From contig NZ_SODP01000002.1 of assembly GCF_004365355.1 (NCBI RefSeq), positions 1 through 64,000 of the forward strand: DNA of 64,000 nt, written 5' to 3'. The translations under genes were made by a program, and so were the position numbers. Below, piece after piece: positions 1-9,514 of this stretch. The notes under the pieces are model-generated. The model saw only the letters and a program-made list of their open reading frames with translations, searched no databases and was not told the DNA's origin. Numbering within the stretch: the stretch's first letter is position 1; the number at the start of each line of letters is the position of its first letter. Origin of the DNA: Kribbella pratensis. Its GTDB lineage: Bacteria > Actinomycetota > Actinomycetes > Propionibacteriales > Kribbellaceae.

Positions 1-152
1 AGCATCCGCAACGCGGTCGACTTACCCGAACCCGACGGCCCGACCAGCACCATGAACTCGCCGTCGGAGATATCGAGATCGAGTTTGTCCACCGCGGGGA
101 CGTCATTGCCCGGGTAGACCCGGGTAGCTCCCTTGAACGAGACAGTTGCCAT
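1..152 (-). CDS. Sugar ABC importer ATPase, MsmK/UgpC type (N-terminal part, runs off window)
   Basis: The reverse strand encodes about 50 residues from an ATG at 152, beginning [15 protein letters not shown], with the Walker A motif GPSGSGKST near residues 37-45. The opening matches the MsmK/MsiK/UgpC family, cytoplasmic ATPases that energise carbohydrate ABC importers. Only the nucleotide-binding start is present; the rest lies beyond base 1. The family usually has Cys in GPSGCGKS, and Ser here is a mild variation. Two sugar importers in this window have no ATPase gene of their own, so this could be a shared subunit (inference). Confidence 0.88.
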   Translation of the reverse strand, partial: MATVSFKGATRVYPGNDVPAVDKLDLDISDGEFMVLVGPSGSGKSTALRM

Positions 153-378
153 CTTGCGCTTCCTCTCCTCCTTGACGTCCCGCACGGCCCGGTGCTCTCG
201 TGTCCGGCGATCGGAACCGATCTCACCACTCGCGGCCGTCACTCGCCCCCGGGACTTCACTAGTCCCACCCGCGGGTTGAGGCTGCGGCACAGGTGAAAC
301 CCCGGGTGTTCCCGACGCCCGGCCCCGGGGGTCCACCCGTGGCGGCCTCGGGCTGCAAAATGCGGTGGCCGCGGCACG
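153..378. other. Divergent intergenic region between ABC ATPase and LAL regulator
   Basis: This 226 bp gap carries the promoters of two divergent genes. It contains an inverted repeat GGGACT(5 nt)AGTCCC at 251-267 and C-rich runs but no convincing open reading frame. The repeat could be an operator for either gene; nothing else is recognised. Confidence 0.4.
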
Positions 379-3234
379 GTGGTGGACGTGACGACCTTCC
401 TCCGCGACACCGAACCACCCTCAGAACCGCAGTTCGACGTACCCCGGCTGTACGGGCGCGCCGTGGAGTGCGCCCGAATGGACCAGTTGTTGCAGGACGC
501 GTCAACCGGACGGGCCGCCGCACTGCGGGTGCTCGGCGAACGAGGCATCGGAAAGAGTTCGCTGCTGGACCACGTCGCTCGTCGTGCGGACGGTTACCGG
601 GTGCTGCGAGCCCGCGGCGTCGCGGACGAACGCGACCTGCCCTATGCCGGCCTCCAGCTGTTGTGCGCTCCGCTGCTCGAGGAGCTGGAGCGGCTCGAGC
701 CCGCTCAGCAAGCCGCTCTCTCCACGGCGATCGGCCTCAGCGGCGGCGAACCGCCGGACCGCCTGCTCGTGAGCGTCGCAGCGTTGAACCTCCTCACCGG
801 CGCCGCCGAGCACCAACCGGTGTGCTGTCTGGTCGACGACGCGCACTGGCTCGACACTGCCTCCTTGCTGGTACTGGCCTTCGTCGTACGGCGCGCCGAG
901 CGCAGCCCATTGCTGGTCGTCTTCGGCGAATGCGAGCGGCAGGACGTGCCCGAGCTCGACGGGCTTCCGGAGATGCGACTCGAAGCGTTGCCGTGGAGCG
1001 ATGCGCACTCGGTGCTGCTTGCAGGCGCACCGGGGAAGATCGACGCCGCAGTGACCGAGCGGATACTGCTCGAGGCGCGCGGCAATCCGCGCGCACTCCT
1101 GGAGGCCGTCGACGGCACCACCGCGGCCGAGCTCGCCGGGGGCTATGCGATCCCCGCACCGCGCCCCGACTCCCGGCACCGAGACCATGACTGCGTACGG
1201 CGTGCGCGGCGCCTGCCGGCCGACGCGCGTCAGCTGTTGCTGACCGTCGCGGCCGAGCCGACCGGTGATCCGGCCGTGGCCTCGCGAGCGGCCGCCTGGC
1301 TAGGCGTGGACGCGCACGCCGCCGAGCTGCTCGAGGCGGAGAGCTTGCTGACCTTCGGGCCACGCGTCGTGTTCGGATGCGCCACGCTACGCGCAGCTGT
1401 CTACGCGGGCGCGACACCACCGGAGATCCGTCTCGCACACAGGGCTGTGGCCGAGGCCATCATAAGCGGTCCTGATCTCGATCGCCGGGCGTGGCACCTA
1501 GCACTGTCCACCGGCGGCCTCGACGACCGAATCGCAGCCGACCTGGAGCGGAGCGCCGCAGCCGCACAGGCACGCGGCGGCATCGCAGCGCGTGCTGCCT
1601 TCCTGGAACGGGCGGCCTTGGTCACGGCTGACCCCGCCGCCCGCGCCCGGCGCGCGCTGACCGCCGCGGGCGCCCAGCACGCAGCAGGCAGTCTCGACGC
1701 CGCGCAGCACCTGCTCAGCATCGCGGCGAGCGGACCTCCCGATCCGGCGCGGGAGGCGTACATCGGGTTCCAGCGGGCACGCATCGAGTTCGCCACTCGC
1801 CGCGATGACGCCGCCCCGCAGCTGTTGCTGGCGGCAGCCCGCCGTCTCCGGGCGTACTCGCCCGGGCTGGCCCGGCGCGCGCACCTCGAGGCCCTCGCAG
1901 CGGTGATGCTCTCGTGTCGCGGTCCGGCTGCCCCCGGCGTTCGGGACGTTGCACGGGCCGCACGCGCAACGACCGCCGAAGGATCCGCAGACCCGATCGA
2001 CCTGCTGATCTCTGCGCTGGCAGCTAGGGTGCTCGACGGCCCCGGGGCTGCAGCCGACGCCCTGCGCCGGGCACTCACCACCTTCGGCGCAGACAGCCTG
2101 GACTCCTCGGCACGCGGATGGTCATGGCTGGCCGGCTGGGCCGCTGCCGACGGATGGAACGAGGATGCCTGGGCGGCGCTCACTGCCCCGGACCGTCATG
2201 AACGGCGTAATGGCAACGGCGCGGGACACGAGGGGTCGCCACCCGGCCATCCGTTGACAGGGGCTGCCCTGCTCGACGTCTTCCGTGGTCGCTTCCAGGC
2301 TGCGCAGGACGCCATCCCCCGCGGAGGCGCCCATGCCTTGGGCACAGGTTCCGCGCTGCCGAATCCTGCGTCGCTCTTACTCACCGCCTGGCAGGGAAAT
2401 CAGGACGTCCTGCGTAGTGAGCTACCGGCAGTGTGCAAGCAGGCTCGGCAGCGCGGCGACTCACTGACGTTGACCGTCGCGCAACTGGCCGAGGCCGTAC
2501 TGCACAACGGCGCGGGACACTACGAGCAAGCACTGGCGGCCGCCCGCGAAGCCGTCGAGGCCGATCAACTCGCGCTCTCCGGCTGGGCGTGCATCGAGTT
2601 CATCGAAGCGGCAACGCGCTGCGGGCAACGCGACGACGCCGCCGCCGCGCTGGCCCGACTCGGTGACCACGCCGATGCCGCGGCAACCCAGTGGGCCCTC
2701 GGTGTCCGGGCCACAGCACAAGCACTGCTGTCCGACGTACCGGTTGCAGAGCAGCTCTACCAGGAGGCAATCGACCGGCTGTCCAAAACCGGCATCCGTC
2801 TCCACCTCGCCAGGGCTCAGCTGCTGTACGGCGAGTGGCTACGCCGGCAGAACAGACGCGTCGACGCCCGCGTCTCGCTCCGAGCAGCCCACCAGACCTT
2901 CGCAGCGATCGGTGCTGAGGGGTTCGCCGTACGCGCACATGCCGAGTTGCTGGCCACTGGCGAGCGAGTCGGCAGACGCAGCCTCGAGCCCGGCCGCCAA
3001 CTCACGACACAGGAGTCGCGGATCGGCTACCTGGCGCGCGACGGCCTGAGCAACTCCGAGATCGGCGCCCGCCTGTTCCTCAGCCCCCGAACCGTCGAGT
3101 ACCACCTACACAAGGTCTTCGCCAAGCTAGGAATCACCTCCAGAACAGAACTACACCTCGTCCTGCAGACAACCACCACCGCCATGGCCAACAACGCCTC
3201 AGCTATCAGCACTCCAACCGCCGCCTGGGCCTAA
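379..3234 (+). CDS. LuxR-family ATP-binding regulator (LAL/MalT-like)
   Basis: A 951-residue protein with an N-terminal AAA-type ATPase module and a C-terminal LuxR helix-turn-helix. Walker A is GERGIGKS (residues 53-60) and Walker B is LVDDAHWLD (about 151-159). The middle is Ala/Arg/Leu-rich and helical like TPR arrays. The last ~60 residues hold the HTH (LTTQES, then [20 protein letters not shown]). LAL proteins are cytoplasmic ATP-dependent activators of secondary metabolism or sugar genes. The start is one of two adjacent GTG codons (379 or 382) with no strong ribosome site. The target is unknown; the flanking exported-protein genes or the ATPase gene are candidates only by position. Confidence 0.9.
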   Translation: MVDVTTFLRDTEPPSEPQFDVPRLYGRAVECARMDQLLQDASTGRAAALRVLGERGIGKSSLLDHVARRADGYRVLRARGVADERDLPYAGLQLLCAPLLEELERLEPAQQAALSTAIGLSGGEPPDRLLVSVAALNLLTGAAEHQPVCCLVDDAHWLDTASLLVLAFVVRRAERSPLLVVFGECERQDVPELDGLPEMRLEALPWSDAHSVLLAGAPGKIDAAVTERILLEARGNPRALLEAVDGTTAAELAGGYAIPAPRPDSRHRDHDCVRRARRLPADARQLLLTVAAEPTGDPAVASRAAAWLGVDAHAAELLEAESLLTFGPRVVFGCATLRAAVYAGATPPEIRLAHRAVAEAIISGPDLDRRAWHLALSTGGLDDRIAADLERSAAAAQARGGIAARAAFLERAALVTADPAARARRALTAAGAQHAAGSLDAAQHLLSIAASGPPDPAREAYIGFQRARIEFATRRDDAAPQLLLAAARRLRAYSPGLARRAHLEALAAVMLSCRGPAAPGVRDVARAARATTAEGSADPIDLLISALAARVLDGPGAAADALRRALTTFGADSLDSSARGWSWLAGWAAADGWNEDAWAALTAPDRHERRNGNGAGHEGSPPGHPLTGAALLDVFRGRFQAAQDAIPRGGAHALGTGSALPNPASLLLTAWQGNQDVLRSELPAVCKQARQRGDSLTLTVAQLAEAVLHNGAGHYEQALAAAREAVEADQLALSGWACIEFIEAATRCGQRDDAAAALARLGDHADAAATQWALGVRATAQALLSDVPVAEQLYQEAIDRLSKTGIRLHLARAQLLYGEWLRRQNRRVDARVSLRAAHQTFAAIGAEGFAVRAHAELLATGERVGRRSLEPGRQLTTQESRIGYLARDGLSNSEIGARLFLSPRTVEYHLHKVFAKLGITSRTELHLVLQTTTTAMANNASAISTPTAAWA

Positions 3235-3250
3235 GTGGTCAGCGGGCTGG

Positions 3251-3320
3251 CAGACGCCGGCGTGTCCGACGCGGTGGTCCCCCCGTACCACGGACAGTGG
3301 CTGACAGACATCGGCGTCTG
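3251..3320. terminator. Nested inverted repeats after the LAL gene
   Basis: An outer arm CAGACGCCG (3251-3259) pairs with CGGCGTCTG (3312-3320). Inside it TGTCCG (3263-3268) pairs with CGGACA (3291-3296) and TGGT (3275-3278) with ACCA (3287-3290). The element starts 17 bp after the LAL stop and precedes the next gene. It is best read as a terminator or folded transcript end without a U-run, which is common in actinomycetes. A regulatory leader for the following lipoprotein gene is an alternative. Confidence 0.5.
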
Positions 3321-3432
3321 ACCATCGCCCCGGTTTTGGGGTACCGGAAGAGAGGGCTGGAGTACGGCGTACCGGTCGATGCGGTCCGGATCGGGCCGTG
3401 CCTACGATCGGGGGAATCGAGGAGACGTGCGG

Positions 3433-4992
3433 ATGCGTCGTTGGATCGCGTGGAGCCTGGTTGCTCTGGTTGCGGTGGCTGGGTGCCAAGCCGGCGGACC
3501 TGCCGTGCGGCCGGCGCCGAGCGGACCAACCAGCTCCACGCCGGCACACCACGAGAGCTCTGCCGCGGCGACCCCGGTGGACGAGAACGCGAAGCCTGGG
3601 ACCACGGCATGGCGCATCTCCGACCGCCTGCTGGCCGGCCCCCTGGAGCTCGCGGGCTATGCCGACCGAGTCAGCGTTCGCAGCGGTCAGTCGTTCCGGC
3701 TGTTCGTGACCTCGACCGCCGGCGCCTTCACCATACGGGCCTTCCGCCTCGGCTGGTACGGCGGAAGTGGCGCACGACTGCTCTGGACCTCGCCGGCGGT
3801 CCCCGGCCGGCCGCAGCCGGCGCCCACGGTGGCCGCGGACCGGATGGTCAGCACGCACTGGCAGCCCTCCCTCACCGTGCCGACAACCGGGTGGCCGGCC
3901 GGCGCGTACCTCCTGCTGCTGCGAGCTGCCAACGGCAAGGAGAAATACGTCCCGATCACGGTCCGCTCGGATTCGGCCCGCGGCGCGGTCGTCATCGTCG
4001 ACGCCGTCAACACGTACCAGGCCTACAACCAGTGGGGCGGCTACTCGCTCTACAACGGGCCGGGGAATTCGTTCGCGACTCGTTCCCACCGCGTGTCCTT
4101 CGACCGGCCGTACGACCGCGACGGCGCACACTTCCTGCTCCAGTCCGAGCGGCCGCTGATCCAGCTGGCCGAGCACAGCGGCGTACGGTTGGCGTACTTG
4201 ACCAGCGTCGACCTGGCCACCGATCCGGCTGCGCTCGCGGGCGCACGGGCGATGGTCTCGCTCGGGCATGACGAGTACTGGACGGTCGCGGCGCGGGCAG
4301 CCGTCACCAAGGCGCGGGACGCGGGCACGAACCTCGCGTTCCTCGGCGCGAACGCGGTCTACTGGCGGGTCCGCTACGAAGCGAGTGCTCTCGGCCCGAA
4401 CCGAATCCTGGTCGGCTATAAGGACGCGGCCGCGGATCCGGTGAAGAACCAGCCGGACACCACGGTGAAGTGGCGCGGCAAGCCGTTCCCGCGACCGGAG
4501 AACTCGCTGACCGGGATGCTGTACGAGTGCTTCCCGGCCGCGGGTTCCTTCACGGTCCGCGATCCGGGCTTCTTCCTGTTCGCCGGGACGGGCGCGATCA
4601 ATGGATCGACGTACCCGGGTCTGACATCGACCGAGGTCGACCGCGCCTATCCGATCGCAGGTACACCGCGCAATCTCCAAGTGGTGGCCCACTCTCCGGT
4701 GAGCTGCGGACCCACGGTCCACACCTTCTCGGATGCCACCTACTACACGGTCCCATCAGGAGCCGGCGTCTTCGCCACCGGCTCGATGGAATGGATCCCA
4801 GCGCTCCGTGGACCGGACTCGAAGGTCTCGCTGGGGTCGCCGGCGGCGGCGTTCGCACGGAAGGTGACACTGAACCTGATCCAGGCGATGGCCACCGGCC
4901 CCCTCGGCCGAAGTCATCCCGCCCACGCAAATCTGGCCACGCTGGGTACGTCGTCGTCGACGTCAACCGGCACCGGCGGAACGCTCGGCTGA
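3433..4992 (+). CDS. Lipoprotein with N,N-dimethylformamidase large-subunit-like domain
   Basis: From the ATG at 3433 this is a 519-residue protein starting MRRWIAWSLVALVAVAGC, a lipoprotein signal with the lipidated Cys at 18; an upstream in-frame GTG at 3379 would bury the signal. The body has FRLGWYGGSGARLLW, NTYQAYNQWGGYSLY, SLGHDEYWT, GANAVYWR and GSMEW motifs typical of the C-terminal domain of the DMFase beta subunit. DMFase binds mononuclear iron through two Tyr and one Glu; the Tyr in DEYW and VYW and the Glu in MEW are plausible equivalents but unproven. It is probably an extracytoplasmic amidohydrolase-like enzyme of unknown substrate. Its neighbours are also exported proteins. Confidence 0.85.
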   Translation: MRRWIAWSLVALVAVAGCQAGGPAVRPAPSGPTSSTPAHHESSAAATPVDENAKPGTTAWRISDRLLAGPLELAGYADRVSVRSGQSFRLFVTSTAGAFTIRAFRLGWYGGSGARLLWTSPAVPGRPQPAPTVAADRMVSTHWQPSLTVPTTGWPAGAYLLLLRAANGKEKYVPITVRSDSARGAVVIVDAVNTYQAYNQWGGYSLYNGPGNSFATRSHRVSFDRPYDRDGAHFLLQSERPLIQLAEHSGVRLAYLTSVDLATDPAALAGARAMVSLGHDEYWTVAARAAVTKARDAGTNLAFLGANAVYWRVRYEASALGPNRILVGYKDAAADPVKNQPDTTVKWRGKPFPRPENSLTGMLYECFPAAGSFTVRDPGFFLFAGTGAINGSTYPGLTSTEVDRAYPIAGTPRNLQVVAHSPVSCGPTVHTFSDATYYTVPSGAGVFATGSMEWIPALRGPDSKVSLGSPAAAFARKVTLNLIQAMATGPLGRSHPAHANLATLGTSSSTSTGTGGTLG

Positions 4993-5010
4993 CCGTTCTG
5001 GCTGGATCAC

Positions 5011-5042
5011 GGCTGAATGCACCGTTCAGCAAGGATTCAGCC
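5011..5042 (+). terminator. Stem-loop with alternative pairing after the DMFase-like gene
   Basis: GGCTGAAT (5011-5018) can pair with ATTCAGCC (5035-5042), or its inner GCTGAA (5012-5017) with the nearer TTCAGC (5025-5030). It lies 18 bp after the stop at 4992 and has no U-run. It may be a terminator; the two competing pairings would also suit an attenuator for the next gene, but this is speculative. Confidence 0.4.
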
Positions 5043-5195
5043 CCTCGGTCCTACTGTCGGCGTCATGGCGGCAACGCTCGAGGCGATCGGGCCGGCGGCC
5101 GGATCTCGACGTACAGGGGCCTGAGGCAACGACTCGGCATCGCGCGGTCGCTGGTCAACGAGCCGGCCGTCGTTTCCTGGACGAGTCGACGCTCG

Positions 5196-5245
5196 GCCAA
5201 AGCCCGGATTCATCGATTCAGCCAAAGCCCGGATTCATCGATTCA
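5196..5245 (+). repeat. Perfect 25-bp tandem direct repeat just before a ribosome binding site
   Basis: A 25-bp unit beginning GCCAAAGCCCGG and ending ATCGATTCA occurs twice with no gap (5196-5220 and 5221-5245) and stops right before AGAAGGAG, the ribosome site of the secreted-protein gene at 5262. The unit contains two GATTCA-like words. It could be a recent slippage duplication or a pair of operator/leader elements. Confidence 0.9.
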
Positions 5246-5261
5246 GAAGGAGAACACTCTC

Positions 5262-6014
5262 ATGATTGCTCGTCTCACCCGAGGCGCGCTGGCCTTGGCC
5301 GCAGCGGCCGTCCTCACGCTGGTGCCGACCGCGGACGCCTCCGCCCACAGCTCGTGTCCGCTGCCGGTCTTCGGTCCCGGCAGCCAGTACCACCCACGGA
5401 TCAAACCTTCGCACTTCACTGCCGACGTCACCAACCCCTGGTACCCGCTGAAGGTCGGGCGGACGCTGGTCTACACCGGCACTCGCGAGGGCAGGACAGC
5501 GCTCGACCTCGTGGTCGTCACGTCGCGGACCCGGACCGTCGCCGGTGTCCGGACGCGCGTCGTCGAGGACCGGCTGTATCTCGGCAACACGCTGGCCGAG
5601 CGGACCAGTGACTACTTCGCGCAGGATCGGTGTGGAAACGTCTGGTACTTCGGCGAGGACACCGCCGAACTCGACAGCCACGGTCACGTGGTCAGCCGTG
5701 AGGGCAGCTTCCACGCCGGCGTCCGCGGCGCCCAGGCCGGTGTCTTCATGCAAGCGCATCCGGAGCTGGGCCGGAGCTTCCGGCAGGAGTGGTACCGCGG
5801 TCACGCTGAGGACGTCTTCAAGGTCGTCAGCCTGAACAGCTCTGCGACCGTCCCCTTCGGCGCGTTCCACCACGCGTTGCGAACGCAGGAGACCACCGCG
5901 CTCGAGCCCGATGCCCTTGACAACAAGTACTACGTCCGCGGCATCGGCGAAGTCGCCGAGCTCGCCCTGAAAGGGCCGGCCGAAGCTCTCCGCCTCGTCG
6001 AGATCATCGCCTGA
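5262..6014 (+). CDS. Secreted protein of unknown function
   Basis: A 250-residue protein with a clear signal peptide (MIARLTRGALALAAAAVL...ADASAH) and a mature part with motifs FTADVTNPWYPLKVGRTLVYTG, RVVEDRLY, DYFAQDRCGNVWYFGED and KYYVRGIGEV. I recognise this as a recurrent uncharacterised exported beta-rich family, often opening with a TNPWYPL-like motif, but know no function. The ATG at 5262 follows AGAAGGAG at 8-9 bp. A longer in-frame ORF extends far upstream but its N-terminal part is a shadow of the DMFase-like gene. The two Cys in the mature region suggest no obvious metal site. Confidence 0.8.
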   Translation: MIARLTRGALALAAAAVLTLVPTADASAHSSCPLPVFGPGSQYHPRIKPSHFTADVTNPWYPLKVGRTLVYTGTREGRTALDLVVVTSRTRTVAGVRTRVVEDRLYLGNTLAERTSDYFAQDRCGNVWYFGEDTAELDSHGHVVSREGSFHAGVRGAQAGVFMQAHPELGRSFRQEWYRGHAEDVFKVVSLNSSATVPFGAFHHALRTQETTALEPDALDNKYYVRGIGEVAELALKGPAEALRLVEIIA

Positions 6015-6071
6015 TCGAGGCCGGAATCACCGGAAACAGACGTGTAGACAAAGCTCTCAAGAGGTGGACAC

Positions 6072-7280
6072 TCAGCGGAAGACGCCGGTGTGGCCCAGTG
6101 AGTAGCGGCCAGGTTGGGGGAAGACGGCCAGGCCGTGGGGGCCGCTGCCCACCTTGATCCGGGCGAGAAGTTTGCCGGTGGACAATCGGACGGCGTACAC
6201 GACCCCGTTGTAGCGGCCGGAGACCCAGAGCACCGTCCCGTCGGGCGATACGCCGCCCATGTCCGGACTGCCGCCGCCCGGAAGGCGCCACTTGGCCACC
6301 AGTCTGCGGCTCGAGAAGTCGAGCAGGGAGATCGATCCCTCGTCGCGGTTGGTGATGATCAAGCGCCGGGAATCGCGCGTCACGTAGAGGCCGTGTGCAC
6401 CCTTCCCGGTCGGGATGAAACCCTGCACAGCGAACGATCGCGCCGACAGGACCCAGACCCCGTCGCTCATCATGTCGGCGATGTAATAGACGGTCCCGTC
6501 CGGCGAAAGCTTCACGTCCTGGGGCATCGGTGGCATCTTGCCCGGCCGCATCGGCAGCCGCAGTACCTTCAGGACGCGCTCCGCGGCGGTGTCGACGAGG
6601 AGCAGCTGACCGGAGAACTCACACGAGACCACGAAAGTCCTGCCGTCTGCCGCGAAGTCCGCATGGTTCACGCCGGCACAGGGCGTAGGGACGGTCTTCT
6701 GGATCGCCATCGTGTGCGGGTTGCGGAAGACCAGCTGCCGGTCCGAGGAGGCCATCACGACGGCATGCTTTCCGTCCGGCGTGAAGTAGAGGTTGTACGG
6801 ATCGTGGACGGCGATCGCCCGCCCCGGAAGCCCGGTCCGCGGATTGATCGGAGTCAGGCTGTTCCCCAGGTCGTTGTTCACCCACAAGATGCGCAGGTCG
6901 TACGACGGTACGACGTGCTGTGGCTCGTGCCCGACCCGGAACGTGCGCAGGACCTTGTACGTCCGCGGATCGATCTCGGTGACTGTGTCGCTCTTGCTGT
7001 TCGGCACGTAGATCCGCTCGGGGATCTTCCGCACCGCAGGCGCGAACAGCCCCGGCCTGTCGGCCGCCCAGACGTCGGTCGAGGACAGTGGCGCCGGCAT
7101 TCCTGGAAGCAGAGTCCCGGGAAGCCGGATCCCTGGCGCAGCCGAGCCGCTGGCCGGCGGGCGGGTCGGCGTACTCGTAGCGGTCGTGAAGGCCGGCCCG
7201 GGCTCCGTCGTACCTGTGCAGGCCGAGCAGGCCAGCGCCGGTAGCAAGACGGCTACTCCGAACCACCTTCGGGGATTCAT
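6072..7280 (-). CDS. Lipoprotein with YVTN/YncE-type beta-propeller
   Basis: A 402-residue protein with a lipoprotein signal (Cys 18 or 21) followed by a Pro/Thr-rich linker and repeats such as IYVPNSKSDTVTEIDPRTYKVLRTFRVG, VVMASSDRQLVFRNPHT, VYYIADMMSDGVWVL and LIITNRDEGSISLLD. These are classical 7-bladed YVTN propeller repeats, usually binding or scaffold modules on the cell surface. Its ATG overlaps the stop of the NodB-like gene by 4 bp, so the two are co-transcribed and translationally coupled. It converges on the secreted protein gene at 5262. Confidence 0.88.
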   Translation of the reverse strand: MNPRRWFGVAVLLPALACSACTGTTEPGPAFTTATSTPTRPPASGSAAPGIRLPGTLLPGMPAPLSSTDVWAADRPGLFAPAVRKIPERIYVPNSKSDTVTEIDPRTYKVLRTFRVGHEPQHVVPSYDLRILWVNNDLGNSLTPINPRTGLPGRAIAVHDPYNLYFTPDGKHAVVMASSDRQLVFRNPHTMAIQKTVPTPCAGVNHADFAADGRTFVVSCEFSGQLLLVDTAAERVLKVLRLPMRPGKMPPMPQDVKLSPDGTVYYIADMMSDGVWVLSARSFAVQGFIPTGKGAHGLYVTRDSRRLIITNRDEGSISLLDFSSRRLVAKWRLPGGGSPDMGGVSPDGTVLWVSGRYNGVVYAVRLSTGKLLARIKVGSGPHGLAVFPQPGRYSLGHTGVFR

Positions 7281-8056
7281 CCCAGCAACTCGGTCAGCGA
7301 TACGGGCTCGAGTCGTTTCGCCGACAGCCCGGTGAGGATCGCGGGCAGGACCTCGATCGTGACGGGGTGACCAAGGTGGAGACTGACGATCGACCCCGGC
7401 TTGACGGTTTCGAGGACTGCCCGCCGTACCGTCTCGGCATCTGGGTCCCGCCAGTCCAGGCCGTCGACGTCGTACGAGACACAGGTGGCATAGCCCGCGG
7501 CCGTCGCGGCCGCGCGGATCACCGGTGTCGTCTGCTGGGTGCCCGACGCGCGGAACCAGCAGCCCGCGGAACCAGCGGTACGACGGAGCACGGCCGCGCA
7601 GTCGCCCACCTCACGCTGTGCCTCGGGAGCTGCGAGACGTCGCATCGCCTTGTGATGCATCGTGTGGTTTCCCAGATCGTGCTTGCCCTGCAGAACTCGT
7701 TGCGCCATCTCCGGATGACTCACGAGCCAGGTGCCCACGACGAAAACACTGATCCGCACACCGGCGCGCTCGACCTGGTCGAGGAGCGTGCGCGCCAGAG
7801 CAGGATCACCGTTGCCGTGAAAGGTCAACGCGACCTTGCGAACCGACCTCGGACCATGGCTCACCTCCGTCGCACCCCGGCGCGTGGTCGGCGTGGCCAC
7901 CGACGGTTCGCGAGACGATTGATCGGTTGATGACGGGACGGGAGCATGGGCGCTCGGCGGGGTGGTTGCCTGCTTCTGATCGGAGCAGCCGGCCGCTGTC
8001 GCCCCGCCAAGCGCAGCCAGCGTCGAGCGCAGTACCAGCCGCCGATTCATGGACAT
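7277..8056 (-). CDS. NodB-homology polysaccharide-deacetylase-like lipoprotein
   Basis: A 259-residue protein with twin Arg (residues 5-6), a hydrophobic stretch and a lipobox AAGC (Cys 24). The NodB domain begins KVALTFHGNGD and has the metal-binding His motif GNHTMHH, then SFRASGTQ-like (FRASGTQ) and a late SLHLG. In canonical deacetylases motif 1 is TFDDG; here it is TFHGNGD, so the catalytic Asp position is changed and the Asp falls later. This variant recurs in actinobacterial exported homologues, so it may be a functional subfamily with altered metal binding. It is the first gene of a two-gene operon with the YVTN lipoprotein. Confidence 0.82.
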   Translation of the reverse strand: MSMNRRLVLRSTLAALGGATAAGCSDQKQATTPPSAHAPVPSSTDQSSREPSVATPTTRRGATEVSHGPRSVRKVALTFHGNGDPALARTLLDQVERAGVRISVFVVGTWLVSHPEMAQRVLQGKHDLGNHTMHHKAMRRLAAPEAQREVGDCAAVLRRTAGSAGCWFRASGTQQTTPVIRAAATAAGYATCVSYDVDGLDWRDPDAETVRRAVLETVKPGSIVSLHLGHPVTIEVLPAILTGLSAKRLEPVSLTELLG

Positions 8057-8122
8057 GTATCCGAACCTACAAAGGCTGACCTGAGAAGCTACCTAGAGAA
8101 CGTCAGCCGACGTGGCGGTCTT

Positions 8123-9424
8123 CTACTCGAGACCGAGGCCCCGGCGGCCGGTGTGGTTGAGGTCGGCCGCGGTGAAGCGGTTGGCCCAGTCGCGTTCGTA
8201 GTTCTCGTCGGGGAAGTCGCTGGGGCTGGATCCGGTGCGGAAGGTTTCGCGGACGGCAGCGGCGTACCGCTCGTTGCGAGGGCACCAAGGCGCGGCGGGG
8301 ATGTACATGACATTGCCCCAGCCTTTCTGGTTCTGCACCGGCGCGACGCCGTGGATCATGTCGCAGTGCCACCAGACCGAGTCGCCGGCCTTGACATCGG
8401 GGATGCCACTGACAGCGCGCAACAACAACGGGTGCCAGGTTTCGCTGGCAGGAAACACCTGGTTCACGGTCACGCCGCACATGTCGTCCTCCGGCACGTC
8501 GGCCAGCAAGGGACGCAGCATCAGGTAGGCCATAGCTTCGGGGATGGGCACGGTATGCAGAACGCCCTGGTCGTGATCCATATCCGACAACGCGGTCCAG
8601 CCTTGGAACGTGCGGAACGCCGAGCACATCGTGCTACCGGGGTACTGCGATCCGTCGGTGCGGTAAGCGGCATTCCACGGGTCGTACTGATCGACGGTGC
8701 CGTCGAAGAGATGCCTGAACGCGTTCTGGCTCGACTCGGTCATCCACAGGTCCAGCGTGCCCGGGTCGAGGTGGGTCCCGAGGCCGCCGGAGTCGATACC
8801 GGGTGGGCGCCGCCGGATCCGGTCCGGGTACAGGGAGTCGCGGTTCGGGTCGAACCACTGCACGCCGTCGGACTCGTGGGTCCACTGCGCGTTCAGGAAC
8901 GCCTGTACCCGGGCCATCCGGTCACTCTGCCGGGCCTGCATCTGCGCCGGTGACCAGTAGATCGGGTAGATCTCCGGCTTGGAACCGACGCTGCCGAAGA
9001 AGTCGTCGCCCGGACCTCGGTAGTTCTCGAAGAAGTGGTTGCTTTCGACGTAGTCGACGATGCCCTGGTCCCAAGCGACGGCCTGCTCGCGAGGGAAATG
9101 CCCACGGACCACCAGGCAACCCCTGCTGTGCAGTAGTTCCAGCGCTTGCGCGGATACAGTGCCGTTCTCGATGTCGGCATAGTCGATGACCGGCCAAACC
9201 GTCTCGCCGGCGCGCTTGGCCGCCTCGATCTCCTCGACGCGGGCAGCGATGCGCTGCTCGACGACGGCGAACACTTCCTCGACCGCCCGCCCCGACGCCT
9301 CGATCCGTGCGCGCAGGGCGGTCTTGATCTCCCGGATCGCGGCCTTCAGGTCGGCCGGCACTTCCTCCCAGTGCGGCAGCGGCGGCAACTCCGTGGACCT
9401 CTTACTCAGCGGAGCGGTGGTCAT
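8123..9424 (-). CDS. DUF1479 family protein (YbiU-like, Fe(II)/2OG oxygenase fold)
   Basis: A 433-residue protein resembling the DUF1479/YbiU family. Candidate metal ligands are the His-X-Asp in GLGTHLDPGT and the later His in WWHCDMIHGV, as in 2-oxoglutarate-dependent dioxygenases. The ATG at 9424 is preferred over an in-frame GTG at 9433 because AGAAAGG ends about 9 bp before the ATG. Members of this family are cytoplasmic and uncharacterised. It is divergent from a ROK regulator, which probably controls it. Confidence 0.85.
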   Translation of the reverse strand: MTTAPLSKRSTELPPLPHWEEVPADLKAAIREIKTALRARIEASGRAVEEVFAVVEQRIAARVEEIEAAKRAGETVWPVIDYADIENGTVSAQALELLHSRGCLVVRGHFPREQAVAWDQGIVDYVESNHFFENYRGPGDDFFGSVGSKPEIYPIYWSPAQMQARQSDRMARVQAFLNAQWTHESDGVQWFDPNRDSLYPDRIRRRPPGIDSGGLGTHLDPGTLDLWMTESSQNAFRHLFDGTVDQYDPWNAAYRTDGSQYPGSTMCSAFRTFQGWTALSDMDHDQGVLHTVPIPEAMAYLMLRPLLADVPEDDMCGVTVNQVFPASETWHPLLLRAVSGIPDVKAGDSVWWHCDMIHGVAPVQNQKGWGNVMYIPAAPWCPRNERYAAAVRETFRTGSSPSDFPDENYERDWANRFTAADLNHTGRRGLGLE

Positions 9425-9514
9425 GGCACGCACCTTTCTAGGAAGCAGTGCTAACTAAAACCAGGCTAGAGCGCCTCCACCGATTTAGGCAACACTCCTG
9501 ACTAGACTTCCTCT
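9425..9514. promoter_or_regulatory. Divergent promoter of DUF1479 and ROK genes
   Basis: This 90 bp AT-richer gap separates two divergent genes and contains the words CTAACTAAAA and GACTAGACTTCC. No clean palindrome is visible. A ROK-binding site is expected here from the gene arrangement only. Confidence 0.45.

Noticed and set aside
251..267. GGGACT-N5-AGTCCC looks like a DosR/DevR box
   Set aside because: The spacing between the arms is 5 bp rather than the 2 bp of the mycobacterial consensus, and the flanking genes are not dormancy genes.
4470..5261. In-frame extension of the secreted protein gene to 4470
   Set aside because: It overlaps the DMFase-like gene in another frame and would bury the signal peptide; the ribosome site at 5245-5252 fixes ATG 5262.
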